This document shows positions 57,550-64,000 of a stretch of DNA of 64,000 bases, piece after piece (positions within the stretch are counted from its first letter, which is position 1; the number at the start of each line of letters is the position of its first letter). Made by a program: the position numbers and the translations under genes. The notes under the pieces are model-generated. The model saw nothing but the letters and a program-made list of their open reading frames with translations, made no database searches and was not told where the DNA came from. Source of the DNA: Limnanthes douglasii subsp. nivea (taxonomy: Eukaryota; Streptophyta; Magnoliopsida; Brassicales; Limnanthaceae); assembly GCA_036936605.1 (NCBI GenBank), contig JAUPFV010000005.1, positions 126,226,453 through 126,290,452 of the forward strand. The letters run 5' to 3'.

Positions 57550-58027
57550 CAACACCATCACCATCTCCAACACGAGCGTTTAGCTCCACCGACGGAACCA
57601 TCGGATAACAAGAATCTTCTAACAATAGCTACCTGTTGCAGCAACTAAAACCGTTGAGCAGTAAGCAACTGCGACCTAAGCATATGCATCGATAAGAATC
57701 CCAACTCGTGCAGCTGAAACTGTCTTAAGCAGCAGCCGACCGTACGACACTATAGCGGTGTTTCCTGACGACCAGGGCGACACTACCGTAATGGTCGAAC
57801 GGTTTAGCATGATTGTTAGTCAATGTTGTACGATGTTAACAATACTTTGTCAACTGTTTCAACCAAGGTCTGGTGTCCGCTCCGTAAAGCTAATGTTTCT
57901 AATCCGTTGTCATTACAATTACACTAAATAATCTGTAAATGTGTTTATCGACTAGTTTTTATTGTCAATCTGCATATGTATTGTTTGTGTGTGCCATGAA
58001 CATCCATTTGCCTATCTATATGTCTAA
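57550..58027. other. GC-richer flank right of the hAT element
   Basis: 57550-57900 is the least AT-rich stretch of the area, with codon-like texture but no long ORF on either strand. It may be the remainder of the host sequence whose left part is 54838-55212. Confidence 0.35.
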
Positions 58028-58142
58028 GTGAATATCTAATATATTATTAGTCAAAATACATCTCGTTTAAGGTTACGTACGAGTTGAATATCTAATATAT
58101 TATTAGTCAGAGTACATCTCGTTTTAAGGTTACGTAAGAGTT
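58028..58142. repeat. 57-bp direct repeat, two copies
   Basis: GTGAATATCTAATATATTAT... to GGTTACGTACGAGTT and again to GGTTACGTAAGAGTT, with a few differences. Confidence 0.85.
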
Positions 58143-58161
58143 TTAAGGTTGGTAATAATTA

Positions 58162-58310
58162 CTCCTCCTTTTCATAAAAACAAAAAAATACGTTCTAATC
58201 GGTAGAATCTAATAAATAATATTAAATTTTACAGTGATATGCGAGAACGAAATCTACTGTAGGACAAAAATAACTTTTTTAAACAATTTACATTTTGGGA
58301 CGGAGGGCAG
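58162..58310. mobile_element. Stowaway-like MITE, about 149 bp
   Basis: Left CTCCTCCTTTTCATAAAAA and right TTTTGGGACGGAGGGCAG are decayed forms of the CTCCCTCCGTCCCA terminal repeat of plant Stowaway/mariner MITEs, flanked by TA on both sides. Confidence 0.7.
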
Positions 58311-59180
58311 TAACATACATGTGAATAGTTTCTATACTTTTATGTGTTATGTGCTATGTGTAGTTTAATCATTAGTGTCATATTTTCATTCTTCTTTACT
58401 CTATTACTGTTAGACAATGACACTCTAAACCTATACACTATTCATTGATCGTGTACTCATTAGTCCAATCATGCCATTATGTCGTATTTTAATTAGATTC
58501 ACAATAGTATACTTTATTTTCTAATAAGTCAATATGTATTTAGTAAAGTAAAACACCTATGTAATAGTTATTTCATGTTCCTTGTATATGATATGTTCTT
58601 TTTTATCTCAAACGTCATGTATGTATAATCATGTGATTAATAAAGTTTGATTTTGTCTATCCTCATTTATGTCTGTATTATCACGTGATTAACCAAGTAT
58701 CATTTTGTCTATCCTCACCTTAGTCCAAGGATAATAGAGGCACAAATTTAAATATCATCTAAAATTTTATGTCAATCAAGAAGTACCTACAGTAACTGAG
58801 CTCCATCGTTCGGTCATCAACAACAAAAATCTAATGGAACCCTCATTATGTGGTTCTAACACTCTTTTAGGTAGAAATGTAGACACACATCTTCAAGAAG
58901 CTCGAGAACAACAAAGAAGAGCTTGAAGGAGTCGCAACTAATAATCCAGTTTCTGAATCAATCAACCGATGTTTAGAATAACCACCAGCAGTTAAATGAT
59001 TTATTGGAAAGAGGTCTCCAAAAGGGCGGATGGCTTTTCAAGCTCTTTTCTCTATACAGGTATTGCCCAAAGCTTTTCACCCCTCATTTTCTAAAGAACC
59101 AAAAAATTCATGTGGCGAATACATAGAAAAGCACATTAACCGTGGTGGAAAACAATGACGAGAAAGGTTTATTAATAACC
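58311..59180. other. AT-rich intergenic DNA with a 52-bp duplication
   Basis: At 58623-58727 two copies of a 52-base unit (GTATAATCATGTGATTAA ... TTTTGTCTATCCTCA). From about 58790 to 59130 the composition is coding-like (plus-strand words LQEAREQQRRA and LERGLQKGGWLFKLFSLYR), but stops are frequent and I cannot name a family. Confidence 0.45.
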
Positions 59181-59697
59181 AGTCTCGACCAAGTAATCTT
59201 CATCTCTATGTTCGAAAAGGCTATTGGCCAAATAATCTCCACCTACATGATCGAAAAGGTTAAAGGCCAAGCGGTCTCCATCTCCGTAATAGAAAATGTT
59301 ATATAAGTCAAATGATCTTCATCTCCTCGATAAAGGACTATAAGCCAAATGATCTCCCACTCCATAATAAATAACATTATAGGCCAAACAATCTCCATCT
59401 CCGTGATAAAAAACAATGTAAGCCAAATAACCTCATTATCCGCGATAGAAATGACTATGAGTCAAGTAATCTTCATCTTCATGATCGACAAGGATATAAG
59501 TCAAGAAATCTTTGTCTCTGTGATTAAAAAGGTTATAAGCCAAATAATCTCCATCTCTATGCTCGACAAGGCTATAGGGTGCATAATCTCCATCTTTATG
59601 CTGACAAGGGGCTGCATAATCTCCATCTCCACGATAGAAAGAGCTACCAACCAAGTAATCTCCATCTTCACGTTGGAAAAAAGGCTATAAGTCTGAT
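59181..59697. repeat. 36-40-bp degenerate minisatellite, about 13-14 units
   Basis: Unit of the form CCAAATAATCTCCATCTC..ATGATCGAAAAGGCTATAAG, with substitutions and length changes. ORFs on both strands here (59349-59690 plus; 59436-59654 minus) are by-products of the repeat. Downstream AT-rich DNA to about 59990 ends CCTTATCA, the complement of the gypsy LTR start, so this may be part of a decayed LTR. Confidence 0.85.
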
Positions 59698-60704
59698 AAG
59701 GCAATATTCTGTATATAATATCCAAATAAAAATACAATGTATTTATAATTTATTTAGAGCGTTTATTATTGCATATTTATTATTTATATTCTGTAACGAA
59801 TATAAACACAAAAGTAGAAAGTATGTTTCTTCTTTCTCTCTCTTTTCTCCTCTAGAAGTATTTAATTAGGGTTTCAACCTTATATTCACAACAATACTAA
59901 TATACATTTTTCATTTCCTTGCGCTGTTTCTCTCTCTTATTCTGTCAAAAAGATTTTGGTATTTATAGGGATTTTTCCTTATCAAGTATAAATAAACAGA
60001 CAAATTTAAAAAGATGTAACGACTTTTCTCGGATTGATAGAATTTTATTCTTGACATTATCTTTGTTATAATTTTCCATAACACAAAGTCGTTTCTTAAT
60101 GCACTCTAAATACCATTGAAATCCCGAATTGATTCTTATGGTAATCAATTAAACCAGTCAAGCGCATTTCCTTAGAACAACATAGATAGATCTTTATAGA
60201 GTAACGCATCATCTAGTTTAAAACCCATAATCATATTTCTAATGTTCAATATATTGTTTGAGGTCTGATGAACCATCATAAGTTTCCATCCAGTAAGGAT
60301 GGAATTTATGTGGAAGCTATTCTTCAGGATTTTTCTTAATAAATAAAAATTCTTGAAGTATGTAAGCTGCAATTTTGCGTCTCTCTTAATTATATTCCAC
60401 CTATTTTTTCCTTTTATCTTTTCTTAACACAAAATTACTCGACTAATACTGAAGCTCATAATATTTCCACTTCTTTTTCTTTTGTTTTCATTATTATTCT
60501 AATCTATATGTATAATAATATCCTGTTTTCACACATAAACATCACAAATTTCTCTTTCATTCTCTCCGTACAACTCCTTTTGTTATCTCATATGCTCGAT
60601 TTATTTTTTCCCTTAATTTTTTTTAAAACGTTTTTTTATAGGAATTGTAATGTTATAGTTAATTTTTCCATTCTTTATTTGGCTTCTTAATCCCATTTCA
60701 ATTT
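59698..60704. other. AT-rich DNA, no gene
   Basis: Possible minus-strand LTR start at about 59986 (TGATAAGGAAAAATCCC, then CTATAAATACC). Otherwise no supported feature. Confidence 0.4.
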
Positions 60705-60847
60705 ACAACTTATTTTCCTTAATATGCTCCAACTTTAACTCAATTTGTAATTCTACAATTTGAACACTAGAAGGACAACTGATTTTCCTTAATATGTTCC
60801 TACTTTAACTCCTCAAATTGCAATTTTACAATTTGAACACTAGAAGG
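60705..60847. repeat. 70-bp direct repeat, two copies
   Basis: Two adjacent copies of a unit with TTTTCCTTAATATG..CC and CAATTTGAACACTAGAAGG, slightly diverged. Confidence 0.85.
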
Positions 60848-61525
60848 GGTAGTTTATAAACCTTTCTTAAGGAAATCTTCTCATTGGACTAACGTTAAAT
60901 AGTCATACACAGAAGCTACCGCATCCACTGGTCCACTCTCAGCTTATTTGATCCCACCTTGTACATCATATGTTGTTATAATTGGTTTATTGTAATATGT
61001 TGTTGTTAATTTTGAAGTCATATACTCTTGCCCGATTACATTACACACAAAGATACCATGCTTAACAACTGATTTTGCCACACATTACTTCTACTAGGTG
61101 GAAAGTTAGCTAGAACCCTTGGAACAATCAGATGAGTTCCTCGGATTGGAAATAATTTTTAGAGTTTCTATTTAAATTCCCAATCTACTTATTATAATTA
61201 GTAAATACTCGAAACTTGAACTTTTAAAAATAAATAGTTGTCACAAACCGTACCAAATTTGATAAAGGAATCCTTCTCAAATGTAATCCAAATTAATAAA
61301 AAATAATAGAGAAGTATAATAATTCTAATAGTAAAGGTTTTTGTATTTTTCATGTGATCAATCTCCAAATGGATCCTTACGTGCTTACTTATACTATTTA
61401 TAATATTGTTTCTCAATATATTATACGTGTCATAATAGCCTAACAAACATTTTTGTAACCTATCAGATAATTAAACGTGTTGTTCAGTTATAACTATTCG
61501 AACAACCACTATATTTACATGTCCA
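60848..61525. other. AT-rich intergenic DNA
   Basis: No ORF or repeat I can support. Confidence 0.5.
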
Positions 61526-61925
61526 GTCTTGTTTTGTAATTATTTTATTACCATTGTCGAACTATTCTATATGACCATTGTCTAACTATTTATTTATGAC
61601 CATCGTCTAAATGCTCGTTCATGTCCCTCTTATAATCTCACTTTTACGACTTTTATCGAACTACTTCTTTATGACGTTCGTCTTCTCCTCCTTATGACCT
61701 TTGTTTGACATCCTCTTTGTGAACTTTATCTAAACACTTATGTATGAACCTTCTCTTATCTTATTTGTGACCCTCATCTAACCATCCTTTTTACGATCTT
61801 CGTGAGCACCTCTTTATGACATTCGTCTCACCACTTATTTATGAACCTCATCTATTCTTCTTTGTGACCCTCGTCTAATCATCCTCTTTACGACCATCCT
61901 CTAACCACCTCTTTATGACATGTAT
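61526..61925. repeat. Degenerate minisatellite of about 26 bp, second copy
   Basis: Repeated TTTATGACCTTCGTCTAACCA-type words, preceded by TGTAATTATTTTATTA as at 38204-38545. Probably part of the gypsy D LTR. Confidence 0.75.
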
Positions 61926-63332
61926 CATATATGTTTATTAGTTTTTTATATAAAATTACCTCATGGTTATCAGGAATATATAATATTTCCTAGGATATTC
62001 CCTTATTAACGGTGAACCAAGACTATTAGAAAATTATCAGAGATCCTTTCATATTATATCCATATATTTGAACACTTGTAGATGTGTGAGTTGAACTTGT
62101 ATGAAATTGAGATAAGAAATATGGAAGCTTACGTACTAGTGACAGGCTCAAATGGGGTTATTAAGGTCATTCAATATTTTAGTGAGTGTTAAAATTTAAT
62201 CAAATAAAATGATCGTACAAAAATACAAGAAAAAATCATATTGAAAAATCTGATAATCGGTGAAACATCAGTCAAATGATGTAATCTCGTTTAAAGAAAA
62301 TTCATGTAAAATAGATATACCATTACGGGGCCATAACATGTGATATATTTCGTAATATCTAAGGTAACATGTTATGCATTTAATATTACATTAGAATCTC
62401 TCATCTAGTATAATATAAACATATCATTGTATATTTTTCGCTCAAACATCAAGACGATCAGGAGTCAATATTATGGTCTATACAAGATTTTTAAAACGTG
62501 CAATAATAGGTTCATCATCGCAACAACAATCTAAGCTTTCCATGAAGACCTGAGAATTCAAACATTCGTGGTAATTTTGGAGTTGTCATCGTGTCAACGA
62601 GCATAGTTTTCCACAACGACGTGGGTTATAAATGTTGTAATATTTTTATTACGAGGGAACATCGTATAATTATTGATGCATTCACTATTGTCAATAATTA
62701 TAAAGTGGCTAGTATCAGATAAGATAATACCATAAAACGAAGGACCTTATGACGATAAGAATACTTTAAAGACCGATCAGTAAAGACATTCAAAGGAGAT
62801 AATATAACAACCAAAAGATAGTGACGTGTTACCAAAGGGATCCCGTGTTATACCGAGGTTGTTCATAAGCAGTGATGCTCAAGCAGTATAACCGTTACCT
62901 GCTCGCGATACAAGATCGAGGGGGGTCCTGAGTCTTACCAAAGTCGTTTTAAGCAACACTAACCCAACATCATAACAGTTGCGATTTTACCGTACCTTAC
63001 CAAGGTGGTTTCATGCTTTAGCGAGGCAGAATATGCGTAATAGTGTTTAAATAGTATAACAGCTGCCAGTATACCACAATTAAGTATTAAAGGAAGTAAA
63101 AGAACATTAAAGACCATCCTCGATCAACACTCCGATATAAATGAACACAACCACATTAATCGTCATTAATGTTAGTCCATGATTGTAATTAGCAGAGCTA
63201 TGTAGTTAGTGGGAGATAGAAAAACACAACAATTTGTATAAATAAGTTTACGACTATGTAAAACACATGTTTTCTTCTTGGTGAAATAAATTTAGTAATT
63301 TGGTATATATTTGTGAGCATTTTTCCTTACCA
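61926..63332 (+). repeat. LTR of gypsy D, left boundary not seen
   Basis: The right end is well placed: TTGTATAAATAAG at 63235 as TATA box, an AATAAA-type signal near 63287, and an end in ...TTACCA at 63332, five bases before the primer-binding site. The body holds three loose sub-repeats (ACCGAGG/ACCAAAG/ACCAAGG..GTATAACAGTTGC) at about 62856-63076. The LTR may begin before 61526. Confidence 0.6.
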
Positions 63333-63336
63333 AATA

Positions 63337-63354
63337 TGACACCGTCTGTGGGAA
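63337..63354 (+). other. Primer-binding site of gypsy D
   Basis: TGACACCGTCTGTGGGAA. The common plant gypsy site is TGGCGCCGTCTGTGGGAA; two G-to-A changes separate them, as expected from decay of methylated DNA. Confidence 0.75.
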
Positions 63355-63387
63355 CTTATTCACTAAAGAATAATAAGTTTTAAACCA

Positions 63388-64000
63388 ATGGTGGTAACTA
63401 GATTCGGGATTGATAGGGAAAATTTTGAGAGAAATATCCCACCGGCCCATAAGTTGGCCCAGTTGGCGAGAATGACATACCTGTACAAGTACATCTCGTT
63501 GTTGATGCAGGTAACCCGACGGCCACATCTGCAGCCCATCGTTTTGAGTTACAAATCAAACAGCACCACTTCGGTGTAAAAGTTAGCCAAGCAAACGGAA
63601 GAGGCAGGTCCTCCAAGAGATAAGAGAATGGTGAAGAGGATCGAGAAAGTAGCAGAAATAAACGGTTCCAGAACTGGGAACCAACCCGAGAGGCGAGGCA
63701 TGTAGCTCCCAAGCGAGCTAGAGAAAATGAAGCCCAACAATACAACCATATCCACCCTTATATGGTCGCTTACGTGCTCAAATAGTCTCCCTTTGTGCAA
63801 ACAATCGTAGAAGCCAAGCTCCATCACAAGTTCAAATAGTTTCACATGGAGTCATATGACGACACTTGACACCCAGATAGATATTTAGAGTCTATCAATA
63901 ACATGATGATGAATCTCAAACCAGATGACGTTATACTTTGTTGGGCCCTCTCCTAATACGATAAAAATGCGCGGCGATTTACTCTTTTAACCGAGACGAT
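63388..64000 (+). pseudogene. Gag of gypsy D, decayed, cut by window end
   Basis: ATG at 63388 (MVVTRFGIDREN), followed by frames broken by many stops. Near 63845-63990 the gag core is readable (FHMESYDD, HPDRYLESINNMMMNL, DVILCWALS), matching Tat-type gag. Minus-strand ORFs in this stretch are shadows. Confidence 0.75.

Noticed and set aside
57550..57900. Possible host gene in the GC-richer stretch
   Set aside because: No ORF above about 60 codons, no splice pattern and no recognisable motif; recorded only as flank.
59349..59869. Plus- and minus-strand ORFs near 59.4-59.9 kb as genes
   Set aside because: They are translations of the degenerate minisatellite and adjoining AT-rich DNA.
63292..63845. 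Minus-strand ORFs of 78-115 codons at the right end
   Set aside because: They are shadows of the plus-strand gag of gypsy D; the primer-binding site and gag core fix the orientation.
1..64000. tRNA, rRNA, organellar DNA or a virus-derived insertion outside the retroelements
   Set aside because: No cloverleaf with an intact anticodon arm, no rRNA core sequences and no organellar genes were noticed. All RT-bearing sequence fits plant gypsy, copia or LINE families.

Overview
The window is repeat-dominated nuclear DNA of a flowering plant, probably a eudicot; I do not name a species. Nearly everything recognisable is transposable-element DNA: three Ty3/gypsy elements of the Tat type (dual RNase H, extra antisense ORF) on the minus strand, the start of a fourth on the plus strand, two copies of one Ty1/copia 5' end, a LINE, a hAT-like element present twice, and a Stowaway-like MITE. 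I found no intact host gene, tRNA, rRNA or CRISPR array. The wide AT-rich gaps and decayed frames fit intergenic or pericentromeric plant DNA.

Layout. 1-9732: gypsy A (minus strand, 3' LTR off the left edge). Its gag-pol lies in one uninterrupted frame broken only by five stops, and an intact, apparently spliced antisense ORF converges on it. A sits inside the gag of copia A. 9733-12818: copia A 5' end, flank and truncated hAT; this block recurs at 54115-57230. 12819-14100: AT-rich DNA with a possible gene scrap. 14100-17020: decayed L1-type LINE. 17020-18354: LTR-like debris. 18355-38092: gypsy B, a relic enlarged by a six-copy tandem array of about 2257 bp that joins the antisense ORF to integrase. 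38093-40881: LTR-like DNA, a degenerate minisatellite and unidentified coding remnants. 40882-51311: gypsy C, full length, 407-bp LTRs, AACAA target duplication, splitting an older ORF. 51436-54837: copia B, 3'-truncated in RT. 54838-57549: flank plus a complete 2.3-kb hAT-like element with 8-bp TSD. 57550-61500: AT-rich DNA with a MITE and short tandem repeats. 61500-64000: minisatellite, then the LTR, primer-binding site and decayed gag of gypsy D.

How the parts work together. In gypsy A, B and C the sense transcript runs gag-protease, UAG, RT-RNase H-archaeal-type RNase H-integrase, and the opposite strand carries a second gene between integrase and the 3' LTR. Three features recur in all three diverged copies: (1) a UAG at the protease/RT boundary followed by CAR, a TMV-like readthrough context; (2) a short phase-1 spliceosomal intron in the antisense gene, readable only on the strand opposite the genomic RNA and therefore able to survive retrotransposition; (3) an N-terminal module in the same frame as the antisense gene but separated by a stop. 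These, with the nascent satellite inside gypsy B, are the main points of interest. All calls rest on reading the sequence; no database search or alignment program was run.
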